From positions 2,418,001 through 2,482,000 of the forward strand of contig NZ_BAAAPK010000001.1 of NCBI RefSeq assembly GCF_039531105.1: DNA of 64,000 nucleotides, read 5' to 3'. Of this stretch, positions 24,029-35,033 are shown piece by piece. Numbering within the stretch: the stretch's first letter is position 1; each line of letters starts with the position of its first letter. The position numbers and the translations under genes were made by a program. The DNA is from Microbacterium lacus. Its GTDB lineage: Bacteria > Actinomycetota > Actinomycetes > Actinomycetales > Microbacteriaceae. The notes below the pieces were generated by a model that saw nothing but the letters and a program-made list of their open reading frames with translations, did not search any database and was not told where the DNA came from.

Positions 24029-26581
24029 TCAGGCCGCCGTCGCGAGGACACCCGCCGAGCGCACGGCGAGCGCATCGTCGACCGCATCGACCGTCACGGC
24101 CCCGCCGTCGGTCAGCGAACCGCTCACGAACAGGTCGGCGATCCGGTCGTCGAGCTCGCGCTGGATCAGCCGGCGCAGCGGCCGCGCGCCGTACTCGGGC
24201 TCGTACCCGTGCTCGGCCAGCCAGTCCACGGCGGCATCCGTCACCTCGATCGAGACCTCGCGGGCGTTCAGGCGCCGCGTCGTCGCGCCCAGCATGAGCC
24301 GGACGATCTCGCGCAGCTGCGTCTTCTCGAGCTTGCGGAAGAGCACGATCTCGTCGATCCGGTTCAGGAACTCGGGCCGCATCGCTTCGCGGAGCCGACC
24401 CATCACGCGGACGCGCAGGTCGTCCTCACTGCCGAACCCGGTCGCTCCCCCGCCGTCGGCGATGAAGCCGATCGCGCCGGAGCGCGACGCGAGGAACTCG
24501 CTGCCGATGTTGGAGGTCATCACGATCACGGTGTTGCGGAAGTCCACCGTCCGGCCCTGGCCATCGGTCAGGCGCCCGTCGTCGAGCACCTGCAGCAGCA
24601 GGTTGAACACGTCGGGGTGCGCCTTCTCGATCTCGTCGAACAGGACGATCGAGTAGGGGTTTCGCCGCACGCGCTCGGTCAGCTGCCCGGCCTCGTCGTA
24701 GCCGACGTATCCGGGAGGGGCACCGACCAGACGAGAGACGGTGTGCCGCTCGCCGTACTCGCTCATGTCGAACCGGATCACGGCGGTCTCATCGTCGAAC
24801 AGGTCCGCCGCGAGGGCCTTCGCGAGCTCGGTCTTGCCGACACCCGTCGGGCCGAGGAACAGGAACGAGCCGACGGGACGGCGCGCGTCTCCCATGCCGG
24901 TGCGATTGCGCCGCACGGCCTTGGCGACGGCGGTCACGGCCGCGTCCTGCCCGATCACGCGCGCGTGGAGGTCGTCCTCGAGCGTCGCCAGGCGCTCGCG
25001 CTCCGTCTCGGTCAGCCGCGCCGCCGGGATGCCGGTCGCCCGGCTGATGACCGCCGCGATCTCGGGCTCCCCGACGACGGCGTCCGCGGACGGGCGGGCG
25101 GTGGCCTCCTGCAGACGCGCCTGGACCTCGGTGATCTGGTCGCGGATCCGCGAGGCTTCCTCGTACTTCTCCGCGCTCACCGCCGCGTTCTTGTCGGCCT
25201 CGAGCTCGGCCAGCCGCGCCACGAGCGCCTGGGTGTCGACCTGCACACCGAGCCGCAGGCGCAGTCGCGCGCCGGCCTGGTCGATCAGGTCGATCGCCTT
25301 GTCGGGCAGCACACGCTCGGTGAGGTAGCGGTCGCTGAGCTCGACCGCGGCGCGCAGCGCGTCGTCGGTGAAGCGCACGCCGTGGTGCTCCTCATAGGCG
25401 GGTCGCAGGCCGCGCAGGATCAGCACGGCGTCCTCGAGGCTCGGCTCGCCGACGCGCACCGGCTGGAAGCGGCGCTCCAGCGCGGGATCCTTCTCGATCA
25501 CGCGGTACTCCTTGAGCGTCGTAGCGCCCACGAGGTGCAGGTCGCCTCGGGCGAGGCGGGGCTTGAGGATGTTCCCCGCATCCATCGCCCCCTCGCCGCC
25601 ACCTCCGGCGCCGGCGACGGTGTGCACCTCGTCGATGAAGAGGATGATCTCGCCGGATCGCGTGGCGACCTCGTCCATCGTCTTGGTGAGGCGCTCTTCG
25701 AAGTCGCCGCGGTAGCGCGTGCCCGCGAGCATCGCCGGCAGATCCAGTGCGATCACGCGCTTGTCCCGTAGCTGCTCAGGCACGGCGCCGGCGACGATCG
25801 CCTGCGCGAGCCCCTCGACGATCGCGGTCTTGCCGACACCGGCCTCGCCGACGAGGACAGGGTTGTTCTTCGTGCGGCGGCTGAGGATCTCGATCGTCTG
25901 CTCGATCTCGTCCTCGCGTCCGATCACCGGGTCCATCCCACCCTCACGAGCGCGGGATGTGAGGTCGGTGCCGAAGCGATCCAGCATGGGCGTGTCGGAT
26001 GCCGGATCCTCCGCCTCCGGTGCGGATGAGGGGGCGGCACCCGGGGTGACGGTCTCGCGGGCACCCTGCAGCAGTGCGTCCGCGGTGACGCCGGCGTGCG
26101 CGAGGATCTGCCCGGCGGGGGTGTCCTGCCCGAGGACGAGCGCGAAGAAGAGGTGCTCGGGGTCGAGGTAGGTCGATCCGGAGGACCGCGCAACCTGGAA
26201 GGCGTGGAACAGCGCCCGCTGCACCGATGGGGTCACGACGGCCCCGTCGACGTCGGCGGGGTCGGAGGCCTGCGGCAGCCGCTGTTCGACCGCACGGACG
26301 ATCGCCGCGGGGTCAGCGCCGATGCGCTGGACGGCGTCCTTCGCGGGGGACTCGTCGACGAGGATGCGCAGCACGTGGAGGGCGTCGAGTTCGCGCTGCC
26401 CGCGGGCGAGGGCGAAGGCTCCCGCCTGCTGCAGGAGCTCCTGCGTCCGGGCGCTGAGGAACCGCGTCAGGTCGATCGACCGGGACGCGCGGGCGCGCTC
26501 ACCGTCGAGGTAGCGCGACAGGAACTCGTCGAACGCGCTCGCGCCGTTCTCGGCATCCTGCGGGGTGAAGTCTTCGGGCAT
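24029..26581 (-). CDS. ClpC-like AAA+ unfoldase (Clp ATP-binding subunit)
   Basis: 850 residues: an N-terminal Clp repeat domain (about 40-185), a first AAA+ module with Walker A GEAGVGKT near residue 245, a UVR-type motif around residue 470 ([20 protein letters not shown]), and a second AAA+ module with GPTGVGKT near residue 577. The short UVR segment, rather than a long ClpB M-domain coil, indicates ClpC type, possibly feeding ClpP. Two HAIR elements upstream indicate HspR heat-shock control, more often seen for ClpB. ATG 26581 has GGGAGAG upstream. The first 35 residues are acidic and atypical. Confidence 0.85.
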   Translation of the reverse strand: MPEDFTPQDAENGASAFDEFLSRYLDGERARASRSIDLTRFLSARTQELLQQAGAFALARGQRELDALHVLRILVDESPAKDAVQRIGADPAAIVRAVEQRLPQASDPADVDGAVVTPSVQRALFHAFQVARSSGSTYLDPEHLFFALVLGQDTPAGQILAHAGVTADALLQGARETVTPGAAPSSAPEAEDPASDTPMLDRFGTDLTSRAREGGMDPVIGREDEIEQTIEILSRRTKNNPVLVGEAGVGKTAIVEGLAQAIVAGAVPEQLRDKRVIALDLPAMLAGTRYRGDFEERLTKTMDEVATRSGEIILFIDEVHTVAGAGGGGEGAMDAGNILKPRLARGDLHLVGATTLKEYRVIEKDPALERRFQPVRVGEPSLEDAVLILRGLRPAYEEHHGVRFTDDALRAAVELSDRYLTERVLPDKAIDLIDQAGARLRLRLGVQVDTQALVARLAELEADKNAAVSAEKYEEASRIRDQITEVQARLQEATARPSADAVVGEPEIAAVISRATGIPAARLTETERERLATLEDDLHARVIGQDAAVTAVAKAVRRNRTGMGDARRPVGSFLFLGPTGVGKTELAKALAADLFDDETAVIRFDMSEYGERHTVSRLVGAPPGYVGYDEAGQLTERVRRNPYSIVLFDEIEKAHPDVFNLLLQVLDDGRLTDGQGRTVDFRNTVIVMTSNIGSEFLASRSGAIGFIADGGGATGFGSEDDLRVRVMGRLREAMRPEFLNRIDEIVLFRKLEKTQLREIVRLMLGATTRRLNAREVSIEVTDAAVDWLAEHGYEPEYGARPLRRLIQRELDDRIADLFVSGSLTDGGAVTVDAVDDALAVRSAGVLATAA

Positions 26582-26598
26582 TTCTCTCCCTGGTGAAA

Positions 26599-26648
26599 CA
26601 TGAGTCGTTACGTATCAACTCTAGGTAGTTGAGTGAACTCGTATCAAG
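26599..26648 (-). promoter_or_regulatory. Two HAIR (HspR) operators and the clp promoter
   Basis: The HAIR consensus is CTTGAGT-N7-ACTCAAG. Read on the minus strand, CTTGATA-N7-ACTCAAC lies at 26648-26628 and GTTGATA-N7-ACTCATG at 26619-26599, in the same orientation and 29 bp apart. A -35 TTGATA (26647-26642) and -10 TAGAGT (26623-26618), separated by 18 bp, coincide with them, so HspR binding would block RNA polymerase. Confidence 0.75.
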
Positions 26649-26730
26649 TTGAACGCCTCGGCGCACGGCGTATTCCCGGCTGCGGCGGGAACGGTAGCCT
26701 CGTCGCATCCCGACCGACGGAGAGCACCGC

Positions 26731-29562
26731 ATGACCGACACCTCGGACGCCCTCGTCCAGCCCGCACCGCCCGAGATCGACGAGGAAACCGCCGCGGTCC
26801 TCGCGCGCGATCTGTGGGGCGTGCGCGGCGCGGCGCGGGCGCTCGGCAGTCATCAGGACCGCAACTTCCTGATCACCCCGGCGGACGCCGCGCCGCGGGT
26901 GCTGCTGAAGATCGCGAACCCGAGTGTCACGGCGGCCGAGCTCGAAGCCCAGTCCGCCGCGGCGGACGCAATCGTGCGAGCAGGCGTGCGCGCGCCGCGC
27001 GCGGTGCGGTTCGCCGACGGATCCACGGTCCGCCCCGTCGTGGTGGAGGGTGTCACGATGCAGGCTCGCCTCCTGGAGTTCCTCGAGGGTGAGACGCTGT
27101 CCGGCTACCTCTCCCCCGCCGCCGTGCGCGAGATCGGGACACTGGCGGCCGCGGTCGACGTCGCGCTGGGAGACCTGGTGGCCCCCGCCGCTGAGCGGAC
27201 GCACCAGTGGGATCTGCGCGAAGCGCCGGGCGTCCTCGCCGAGCTTCGCGAATACGTCACGGACGCCGACCTGCGCGAGAGCCTGTCCCGAGCCGCCGAC
27301 GCGGCATGGAAGGTGGTGGCCGGGCTCGCCGACCGCCTCCCCTCGCAGTTCATCCACGGCGACCTGACCGACGACAACGTCGTCGCCGGCGATCCGGTCA
27401 CGCGCGTCCCCGACGGCGTGATCGACCTCGGCGACCTGAACCGCACGTGGACGGTCGGCGAGCTCGCGATCACTGTGTCCTCGCTCCTCCACCACGACGG
27501 CATGGATCTCGCCCGGGCCACTCGCGCGATCGCCGCCTATCACGCCGTCCGCCCGCTCAGCCCCGCTGAAGCGGACGCCCTCTGGCCGCTCGTCGTCGTC
27601 CGCGGCGCCGTCCTGGTGGCCAGCGCCCACCACGTGATCGCGACGGATCCGACGAACGAGTACGCGGCCGAGAACCTGCTGCACGAGCGTGAGATCCTGC
27701 GCCAGGCGACCTCCGTGCCGCCCGAGGTGGCGACAGCACTCGTGCGTGCCGCGACCGGACATGAGACGGTGACTCTCGACCTTCCCGCGTCGTCCCCGCT
27801 GCTCTCGGGCTCCCCGTCCGTCTCGATCGTCGACCTGTCACCGACCAGTCCCCTGCTCGACGAGGGCCGCTGGCTGAGCGATTCGGCCGAGGACGAGCTC
27901 TTCGCCGCCGGCCCGAGCGCCGCACGGTTCGGCGAGGCGCGCCTGACCCGCTCGCGTCCGGGCGCTCCGTCCGAGCCCGCGACCGTTGCGCTCGGTGTCG
28001 AGCTGCAGCTCCCGGACGCGACGCAGCTCACCGCCCCGTGGCCGGGAACCGTCCATCCGACCGATCACGGCCTCGAGCTGCGCACCGACACCCACGCAGT
28101 GACGATCGACGGATGCCGCGCGATCACTCCCGCGGACACCGAGGTCGCGGCAGGTCAGGCGATCGGCGAGACCGCGGGCCGGATCTGGATCCAGGTGACC
28201 CGCGCCGGGGTCTCCGCGCCGCGCTTCGCCCCGGCATCCCTCGTCCCCGCCTGGCGCACGGTCGTCGCGGACCCGTCCGCGCTCATTCCCGGTCTGACTC
28301 CGGCCCCCGTGAGCGCCGACGATCTCCTCGCCCGACGCGAGGCATCATTCGCCGACGTGCAGGAACACTACTTCGCCGATCCGCCGGTCATGGTGCGCGG
28401 ATGGCGCGAGCACCTCATCGACACCGACGGCCGGGTCTACCTCGACACGCTCAACAACGTCACCTCGGTCGGGCACGCCCATCCGCGACTCGTGGAGGCG
28501 GTCGCGGCGCAGTGGCGCCTGCTCAACACGAACTCCCGGTTCCACTACCCGGCGGTCGTGGAGTTCTCCGAGCGCCTCGCCGCCCTCGCGCCCGATCCGC
28601 TGGACACCGTCTTCCTCGTCAACAGCGGATCGGAGGCGGTCGATCTCGCGTTGCGACTCGGGCAGGCGTGGTCGGGGCGCCGTGACGTGCTGGCCGTGCG
28701 CGAGGCGTACCACGGCTGGACCTATCTGACGGATGCCGTCTCGACCTCGATCGCGGACAACCCGGCTGCCCTGCAGACGCGCCCCGACTGGGTGCACACG
28801 GTTCCCGCTCCGACCGGCGACGGCGCGTACACCGCCGATGCCGTGGCGCGTGTGGAGGAGCTCGCTGCCGAAGGCACCCCTGTCGGCGCCTTCGTCGCTG
28901 AGACGGTGTTCGGCAACGCCGGCGGCGTGATGCTGCCCGACGGCTACCTGGACGCCGTCTACCGCGCGGTGCGCGCGCACGGTGGGCTCGCGATCGCCGA
29001 CGAGGTGCAGGTCGGATACGGGCGGCTCGGCGAATGGTTCTGGGGCTTCGAGCAGCAGGGTGTCGTCCCCGACGTGATCGCTGTCGCGAAGGCGATGGGC
29101 AGCGGGCATCCTCTCGGCGCGGTGATCACCACGCGCGAGATCGCCGAGCGCTACCGCACGGGCGGCTACTTCTTCTCTTCCGCCGGCGGCAGTCCGGTCT
29201 CGAGCATCGTCGGACTCACGGTGCTCGACATCATCCGGGACGAGGAGCTGCAGCGGAACGCGCGCGAGGTCGGCGGCTACCTGAAGGAGCGCCTGCAGGA
29301 GCTCGGGCGGCGGCATCCGATTCTGGCGGCCGTGCACGGTTCCGGCTTCTATCTCGGCCCGGAGTTCCGGCGGGCATCCGGCGAGCCCGCGACCGCGGAG
29401 ACCGCCGCGATCTGCGCACGGCTGCGCGAGCTCGGCGTGATCGCCCAGCCGACGGGTGATCATCAGAACATCCTGAAGATCAAGCCGCCGATGGTGTTCA
29501 CCCGCGACAGCGCCGACGAGCTCGTGGCCGCGCTGGATCGGGTGCTGACGACCGGTTGGTGA
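26731..29562 (+). CDS. Phosphotransferase - degenerate M23-like - class III aminotransferase fusion
   Basis: 943 residues. Residues about 20-340 are an aminoglycoside phosphotransferase-like kinase, with the Brenner motif HGDLTDDN near residue 208 and the Mg-site IDLGD after it. Residues about 400-500 resemble a peptidase M23/lysostaphin fold but lack the HxH zinc motif. Residues about 530-943 are a class III aminotransferase: NSGSEAVDLALRL, YHGWTYLTD and PLP lysine K787 in VAVAKAMGSGHPLG. This architecture is known in bacteria, where the transferase part resembles phospholyases such as ethanolamine-phosphate phospho-lyase. It could phosphorylate and then eliminate or transaminate an amino alcohol; the substrate is unknown. 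Confidence 0.85.
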   Translation: MTDTSDALVQPAPPEIDEETAAVLARDLWGVRGAARALGSHQDRNFLITPADAAPRVLLKIANPSVTAAELEAQSAAADAIVRAGVRAPRAVRFADGSTVRPVVVEGVTMQARLLEFLEGETLSGYLSPAAVREIGTLAAAVDVALGDLVAPAAERTHQWDLREAPGVLAELREYVTDADLRESLSRAADAAWKVVAGLADRLPSQFIHGDLTDDNVVAGDPVTRVPDGVIDLGDLNRTWTVGELAITVSSLLHHDGMDLARATRAIAAYHAVRPLSPAEADALWPLVVVRGAVLVASAHHVIATDPTNEYAAENLLHEREILRQATSVPPEVATALVRAATGHETVTLDLPASSPLLSGSPSVSIVDLSPTSPLLDEGRWLSDSAEDELFAAGPSAARFGEARLTRSRPGAPSEPATVALGVELQLPDATQLTAPWPGTVHPTDHGLELRTDTHAVTIDGCRAITPADTEVAAGQAIGETAGRIWIQVTRAGVSAPRFAPASLVPAWRTVVADPSALIPGLTPAPVSADDLLARREASFADVQEHYFADPPVMVRGWREHLIDTDGRVYLDTLNNVTSVGHAHPRLVEAVAAQWRLLNTNSRFHYPAVVEFSERLAALAPDPLDTVFLVNSGSEAVDLALRLGQAWSGRRDVLAVREAYHGWTYLTDAVSTSIADNPAALQTRPDWVHTVPAPTGDGAYTADAVARVEELAAEGTPVGAFVAETVFGNAGGVMLPDGYLDAVYRAVRAHGGLAIADEVQVGYGRLGEWFWGFEQQGVVPDVIAVAKAMGSGHPLGAVITTREIAERYRTGGYFFSSAGGSPVSSIVGLTVLDIIRDEELQRNAREVGGYLKERLQELGRRHPILAAVHGSGFYLGPEFRRASGEPATAETAAICARLRELGVIAQPTGDHQNILKIKPPMVFTRDSADELVAALDRVLTTGW

Positions 29563-29612
29563 CGGCAGCCGGCCGCCGATAGCATCGCCCACACGACCAC
29601 CAGGGAGATCCC

Positions 29613-29978
29613 GTGACCGATCTGTCGTCCTTCATCGACACCTCCGTCCCACCGAGCGGCACCGGCTGCCTCGAGTGCGAGCAGACCGGCAGCTGGTGGG
29701 TGCACCTGCGGCGATGCGCGCGGTGCGGGCACATCGGATGCTGCGACGATTCGCTCGGCACCCACGCCACGAAGCACTACCGCGCGACCGGCCACCGGAT
29801 CATGCGCAGTTTCGAGCCGGGCGAGGACTGGTTCTGGGACTACGAGACGGACGACTGGGCCTCGGGTCCGCGGCTGGCCCCGCCGGAGAGCCACCCGGTG
29901 AGCCAGACGGTTCCCGGTCCGGCGGAGCGGGTGCCGGCGGACTGGCAGCAGATCCTGGCGGCCCACCGCGGCGAATGA
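29613..29978 (+). CDS. UBP-type zinc finger protein
   Basis: 121 residues dominated by a ZnF-UBP domain: GCLECEQTGSWWVHLRRCARCGHIGCCDDS, then HATKHYRATGHRIMRSFEPG. The Cys/His spacing is that of the ubiquitin-binding domain, but bacteria lack ubiquitin, so the ligand is unknown. The GTG start has CAGGGAGATCCC upstream. It lies 50 bp after the fusion gene and may be co-transcribed. Confidence 0.82.
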   Translation: MTDLSSFIDTSVPPSGTGCLECEQTGSWWVHLRRCARCGHIGCCDDSLGTHATKHYRATGHRIMRSFEPGEDWFWDYETDDWASGPRLAPPESHPVSQTVPGPAERVPADWQQILAAHRGE

Positions 29979-29987
29979 TCCGGCGGC

Positions 29988-30701
29988 TCAGCCGTTCGAA
30001 TCGGTCGTGGGCGTCGGCTGAGGCACCTGAGCGGCCGGGCCGGACGGCGTCCACGCGCCGGCGGCGCACTCGTAGAACGTGACGGTCGCGGTGTCGATGT
30101 AGACGTCGCCGTCGCTCTGACACGTCTCGTCCGTCGGAGCGCCGACGCCCAGCAGCACCTGCGTGCCCGGAGCCCCCGGCGCACCCGTCTCGCCGGTCGC
30201 GCCGGTCTCGCCCGTCGCGCCGGTCTCGCCGGTGAGATTCTCCGCGGCGGACGTGCGGATGTTGCCGACCTTCACCCAGTCGCCGTCGCGGAAGAGATAC
30301 ACATCCGCGGTGGAGAGGTCGATGTACACCTCCCCCTCGTACCCCTTCCCGGATGCCGGCACCCCGGCACCCGCGCGGACCGCCGACCCGGCGGGCAGGA
30401 TCTCCTTCAGTGCCTCCTCGTAGGCCCCGGTGTCGGGCGGCGTCGGTGACGCAGTCGGCTCGGCGGTCGCGACGGGCGCGGATTCGGCATCCCCACCCGA
30501 GCGCGCCAGCGTGGCGCCCAGGAACGACGCGACGAAGGAGAGCACGACGATCGCGACCCCGATCACGATGAGCGATGTGCGGGTCACGCCGGCGGGTGCT
30601 GTCGCGGTCGGCGCCGTCGGGGTTCGCGACGGCGACGCGGGCGCCACGTACGGCGGCTTCGTGATCGGCGGGGTGCCGGGGCCGTTCTTGTCGTCGGTCA
30701 T
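29988..30701 (-). CDS. Membrane-anchored protein with collagen-like repeats
   Basis: 237 residues: a Pro/Thr-rich cytoplasmic N-terminus, one transmembrane helix (SLIVIGVAIVVLSFVASFLGATLA, shown here in two parts: residues about 45-68), a Thr/Pro linker, a segment EVYIDLSTADVYLFRDGDWVKVG, then Gly-x-y triplets including GETGATGETGATGETG, and a second DVYIDTATVTFYECAAGAW segment. The two DVYxD segments flank the triplets and resemble each other. It is probably surface-exposed. ATG 30701 has GGAAGGACG upstream; the longer frame to 30776 would cover a -10 TAGAAT (30778-30773). Confidence 0.7.
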   Translation of the reverse strand: MTDDKNGPGTPPITKPPYVAPASPSRTPTAPTATAPAGVTRTSLIVIGVAIVVLSFVASFLGATLARSGGDAESAPVATAEPTASPTPPDTGAYEEALKEILPAGSAVRAGAGVPASGKGYEGEVYIDLSTADVYLFRDGDWVKVGNIRTSAAENLTGETGATGETGATGETGAPGAPGTQVLLGVGAPTDETCQSDGDVYIDTATVTFYECAAGAWTPSGPAAQVPQPTPTTDSNG

Positions 30702-30791
30702 CGCCGTCGTCGTCCTTCCGTGGTGATCGCACGTCGGTGCCCGCGAGAGTACGGCATCCGGCGACGACGCGGCCATTCTATGGACGGCGAC

Positions 30792-30841
30792 ACGACGGCG
30801 CCCTCACACGGATCGGGTGATCCGTGCGAGGGCGCCGTCGT
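30792..30841. terminator. Hairpin after nrdF
   Basis: ACGACGGCGCCCTC (30792-30805) pairs with 30828-30841; after one A/C mismatch CACGGATC (30807-30814) pairs with GATCCGTG (30819-30826) around GGGT. It starts 9 bp after the nrdF stop. The T-run is on the plus-strand side, so it would terminate plus-strand transcripts best and mainly protect the nrd mRNA end. Confidence 0.75.
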
Positions 30842-30849
30842 ACAGGCTT

Positions 30850-31851
<1,002 letters not shown>

Positions 31852-31859
31852 TCAGCGGG

Positions 31860-34016
31860 TCACAGCGTGCAGGAGACGCACTCGCTCATGTCGGTGCCCT
31901 CCAGCGCCATCTGACGGAGGCGGATGTAGTAGATCGTCTTGATGCCCTTGCGCCACGCGTAGATCTGGGCCTTGTTGATGTCGCGCGTGGTGGCGGTGTC
32001 CTTGAAGAACAGCGTGAGCGACAGTCCCTGGTCGACGTGCTGCGTCGCCGCGGCGTACGTGTCGATGACCTTCTCGTAGCCGATCTCGTACGCATCCTGG
32101 TAGTACTCCAGGTTGTCGTTCGTCATGAACGCCGCCGGGTAGTAGACGCGACCGAGCTTGCCTTCCTTGCGGATCTCGATCTTCGCCGCGATCGGGTGGA
32201 TCGAACTCGTGGAGTTGTTGATGTACGAGATCGAGCCGGTCGGCGGGACGGCCTGCAGGTTCTGGTTGTAGATGCCGTGCGCCTGGATCGACGCCTTCAG
32301 CGCTCGCCAGTCGTCCTGCGTGGGGATGTGGTGACCGGCGAACATGTCCTTGACCTTGTCGGTCGCGGGCACCCACTCCTGCTCGATGTACTTGTCGAAG
32401 AACTCCCCCGACGCGTACGTCGAGTCGGCGAACCCGTCGAAGGCCTCGCCGCGCTCGATCGCGATCTTGTTCGACGCCGTGAGCGCGTGGAAGAGCACCG
32501 AGTAGAAGTAGATGTTCGTGAAATCGACACCCTCTTCCGAGCCGTAGTAGACGTGCTCGCGCGCGAGATAGCCGTGCAGGTTCATCTGGCCGAGACCGAT
32601 CGCGTGCGATCGGTCGTTGCCGCTCTCGATCGAGCGCACCGAGGCGATGTGGCTCTGGTCGCTCACGGCGGTGAGGGCACGGATGCTGGTGTCCACCGTC
32701 CGGGCGAGATCACCGCCGTCCATCGCCAGGGCGATGTTGAGCGAACCCAGGTTGCAAGAGATGTCCTTGCCGACCTCCTGGTACGAGAGGTCCTCGTTGT
32801 ACGTGGTCGGAGTGTTGACCTGCAGGATCTCCGAGCACAGGTTGGACATGTTGATCCGGCCCTTGATCGGGTTGGCCTTGTTCACCGTGTCCTCGAACAT
32901 GATGTACGGGTAGCCCGACTCGAACTGGATCTCGGCGAGGGTCTGGAAGAACTCGCGTGCGTTGATCTTGGTCTTCTTGATGCGCGCGTCGTCGACCATC
33001 TCGCGGTACTTCTCGGTGACCGAGATGTCGCCGAACGGCACGCCGTAGACGCGCTCGACGTCGTACGGCGAGAAGAGGTACATGTCCTCGCCGTTCTTGG
33101 CGAGCTCGAACGTGATGTCGGGCACGACGACGCCCAGCGACAGGGTCTTGATGCGGATCTTCTCGTCGGCGTTCTCGCGCTTGGTGTCCAGGAACCGCAG
33201 GATGTCGGGGTGGTGGGCGCTGAGGTACACCGCGCCGGCGCCCTGGCGGGCACCCAGCTGATTGGCGTAGCTGAAGCTGTCTTCGAGGAGCTTCATCACG
33301 GGGATGATGCCGGAGGACTGGTTCTCGATCTGCTTGATCGGCGCACCCGACTCGCGGATGTTCGACAGGAGCAGCGCGACGCCGCCGCCGCGCTTGGACA
33401 GCTGCAGCGAGGAGTTGATGCCCCGCGAGATCGACTCCATGTTGTCTTCGATGCGCAGCAGGAAGCACGAGACGAGTTCGCCGCGCTGCGCCTTGCCCGC
33501 GTTGAGGAATGTCGGTGTGGCCGGCTGGAAGCGCCCGGAGAGGATCTCGTCGACGAGGTTCGTCGCGAGCTTCTCATCGCCGTCGGCGAGCGCGAGGGCG
33601 GTCATCACGACACGGTCCTCGAAGCGCTCGAGGTAGCGCTTGCCGTCGAAGGTCTTCAGCGTGTAGCTCGTGTAGTACTTGAACGCACCGAGGAACGTTT
33701 CGAAGCGGAACTTCTTGCCGTAGGCGAAGTCGTTCAGCTGCTGGATGAACTCGAACGGGTACTTCGCGAGCACGGTCGGCTCGTAGTACTCCTTCTCGAC
33801 CAGGTAGTCCAGCCGCTCCTTGAGCGAGTGGAAGAACACCGTGTTCTGGTTCACGTGCTGGAGGAAGTACTCGCGTGCGGCGCGCTTGTCGGCGTCGAAC
33901 TGGATGTTCCCGTTCTCGTCGTACAGATTCAGCATCGCGTTGAGCGCGTGATAATCCATGCCGTCGAAGCGAGCCTCCGTCTTGAAGGTTCCCTCGGTCA
34001 CTGCAGATGCCACCAT
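31860..34016 (-). CDS. nrdE: Class Ib ribonucleotide reductase alpha subunit NrdE
   Basis: 718 residues. Typical NrdE start [24 protein letters not shown]; the central [23 protein letters not shown] includes one redox cysteine; [13 protein letters not shown] is the active-site stretch; the C-terminus ECVSCTL is the cysteine pair reduced by NrdH. It reduces ribonucleoside diphosphates. Start ATG 34016 overlaps nrdI by 19 bp; an in-frame GTG (34013) and a later GTG before TEGTF are alternatives, and the Shine-Dalgarno is weak. Confidence 0.94.
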   Translation of the reverse strand: MVASAVTEGTFKTEARFDGMDYHALNAMLNLYDENGNIQFDADKRAAREYFLQHVNQNTVFFHSLKERLDYLVEKEYYEPTVLAKYPFEFIQQLNDFAYGKKFRFETFLGAFKYYTSYTLKTFDGKRYLERFEDRVVMTALALADGDEKLATNLVDEILSGRFQPATPTFLNAGKAQRGELVSCFLLRIEDNMESISRGINSSLQLSKRGGGVALLLSNIRESGAPIKQIENQSSGIIPVMKLLEDSFSYANQLGARQGAGAVYLSAHHPDILRFLDTKRENADEKIRIKTLSLGVVVPDITFELAKNGEDMYLFSPYDVERVYGVPFGDISVTEKYREMVDDARIKKTKINAREFFQTLAEIQFESGYPYIMFEDTVNKANPIKGRINMSNLCSEILQVNTPTTYNEDLSYQEVGKDISCNLGSLNIALAMDGGDLARTVDTSIRALTAVSDQSHIASVRSIESGNDRSHAIGLGQMNLHGYLAREHVYYGSEEGVDFTNIYFYSVLFHALTASNKIAIERGEAFDGFADSTYASGEFFDKYIEQEWVPATDKVKDMFAGHHIPTQDDWRALKASIQAHGIYNQNLQAVPPTGSISYINNSTSSIHPIAAKIEIRKEGKLGRVYYPAAFMTNDNLEYYQDAYEIGYEKVIDTYAAATQHVDQGLSLTLFFKDTATTRDINKAQIYAWRKGIKTIYYIRLRQMALEGTDMSECVSCTL

Positions 34017-34432
34017 CGATCCAATCCGTCGCTCACGCGATCCACGTCTTCGGGTGTGCCGAACAATTCGAGCCGGTACAAGTGGGGCACATCGCACTTG
34101 CGGCTGATGATGTCGCCGGCGAGACAGAAGGACTCGCCGAAATTCGTGTTCCCCGCGGAGATGACTCCGCGGAGGTGTCGCCTGTTGCGCTCGTCGTTGA
34201 GGAAACGGACGACCTGCTTGGGCACCGCCCCTTTCTCCTCGCCGCGACCCTGGCCACCCCCGTACGTGGGGGTGACCAGAACGAACGGCTCGTCGATCAC
34301 GAGCGGCGGTTCGTTCGGGTGCAGCGGGATCCGGGATGCCGGCAGGCCGAGCTTCTGGATAAAGCGGGCGGTGTTGCCGGAGGTGCTGGAGAAGAAGACG
34401 AGCAGCGGCGCGCTCGTCGCGACCGCGCTCAT
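33998..34432 (-). CDS. nrdI: Flavodoxin-like NrdI
   Basis: 144 residues: [18 protein letters not shown] is the FMN phosphate loop, followed by [29 protein letters not shown] and [19 protein letters not shown]. NrdI supplies the oxidant that assembles the manganese cofactor of NrdF. ATG 34432 is 4 bp after the nrdH stop. Confidence 0.94.
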   Translation of the reverse strand: MSAVATSAPLLVFFSSTSGNTARFIQKLGLPASRIPLHPNEPPLVIDEPFVLVTPTYGGGQGRGEEKGAVPKQVVRFLNDERNRRHLRGVISAGNTNFGESFCLAGDIISRKCDVPHLYRLELFGTPEDVDRVSDGLDRWWHLQ

Positions 34433-34436
34433 CGGA

Positions 34437-34670
34437 TCAGGCCAGGCGCGAGGCGAGCTCGTCGATCTTGTCGGGCCGGAAGCCCGACCAGTGGTCCTCA
34501 TCGGTGATGACGACCGGCGCCTGCAGGTAGCCGAGGGCCTTGACCTGCTCGAGCGCCGCGGGGTCCTGCGAGAGGTCGAGGACGTCGTATTCGATGCCCT
34601 TCGAGTCGAGCGCACGGTAGGTCGCCGTGCACTGCACGCAGGAGGGCTTGGTGTAGACGGTGATCGACAT
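34437..34670 (-). CDS. nrdH: Glutaredoxin-like NrdH
   Basis: 77 residues with the redox pair CVQC (C11, C14) in [20 protein letters not shown] and the end [21 protein letters not shown]. It reduces the C-terminal cysteines of NrdE. ATG 34670 has GGGAGAACG upstream; it opens the nrdHIEF operon. Confidence 0.94.
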   Translation of the reverse strand: MSITVYTKPSCVQCTATYRALDSKGIEYDVLDLSQDPAALEQVKALGYLQAPVVITDEDHWSGFRPDKIDELASRLA

Positions 34671-34731
34671 GTGTGATCCGTTCTCCCTCAAAATTCAGTG
34701 TCTGATCCGGCAGGCCGCCACCGGGAGTCCA

Positions 34732-34779
34732 ATACTACATATGGGTACGGACATTGGATAGCACCACAAGGGGTAGTAG
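34732..34779 (-). promoter_or_regulatory. Pair of NrdR boxes and -10 of nrdHIEF
   Basis: Two sites resembling the NrdR box acaCwAtATaTwGtgt lie at 34732-34747 (ATACTACATATGGGTA) and 34764-34779 (CCACAAGGGGTAGTAG), 32 bp start to start, the normal spacing of paired NrdR boxes. A minus-strand -10 TAGTAT (34737-34732) lies inside the first. NrdR would repress the operon when dATP is high. Confidence 0.7.
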
Positions 34780-35018
34780 TTACATCCGTGTAGTTTTGCA
34801 CCGCTCTCCACATGTACAACACAGGTTCTCCACCGTTTCATCCACAGGCGACGACGTTCGCGCGAACCTGGAAAAAGCCTGAATCACGCCGCTTTCGCGA
34901 CCCTGCGGAGCCTCTGTCCACAGTCCGCACGGTACGCCGGGCCCCCGACATCGGATCCGCCTGTGGAATGCGCGCTTGGGCGTGTCGCGGCGTGTCGCAC
35001 GGCATCCCTCACCGCGAG
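34780..35018. other. Intergenic region between nrdH and the MFS gene
   Basis: No gene is seen. The stretch is relatively A+T-rich near nrdH and contains three DnaA-box-like 9-mers: CTCTCCACA (34804), TCATCCACA (34838) and CTGTCCACA (34914). Only the second is within one base of the TTATCCACA consensus, so their meaning is doubtful. Confidence 0.5.
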
Positions 35019-35033
35019 TAGCGTGGAGCGGTG
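35019..35033 (+). promoter_or_regulatory. -10 element of the MFS gene (leaderless)
   Basis: TAGCGT (35019-35024), 6 nt, GTG 35031. Confidence 0.6.

Noticed and set aside
30702..30776. 25-residue N-terminal extension of the collagen-like protein
   Set aside because: It would overlap a -10 TAGAAT and has no ribosome-binding site; ATG 30701 has GGAAGGACG.
34804..34922. DnaA boxes or a replication origin near nrdH
   Set aside because: Three 9-mers resemble TTATCCACA, but only one is within one mismatch, and dnaA, dnaN and an A+T-rich unwinding region are absent.
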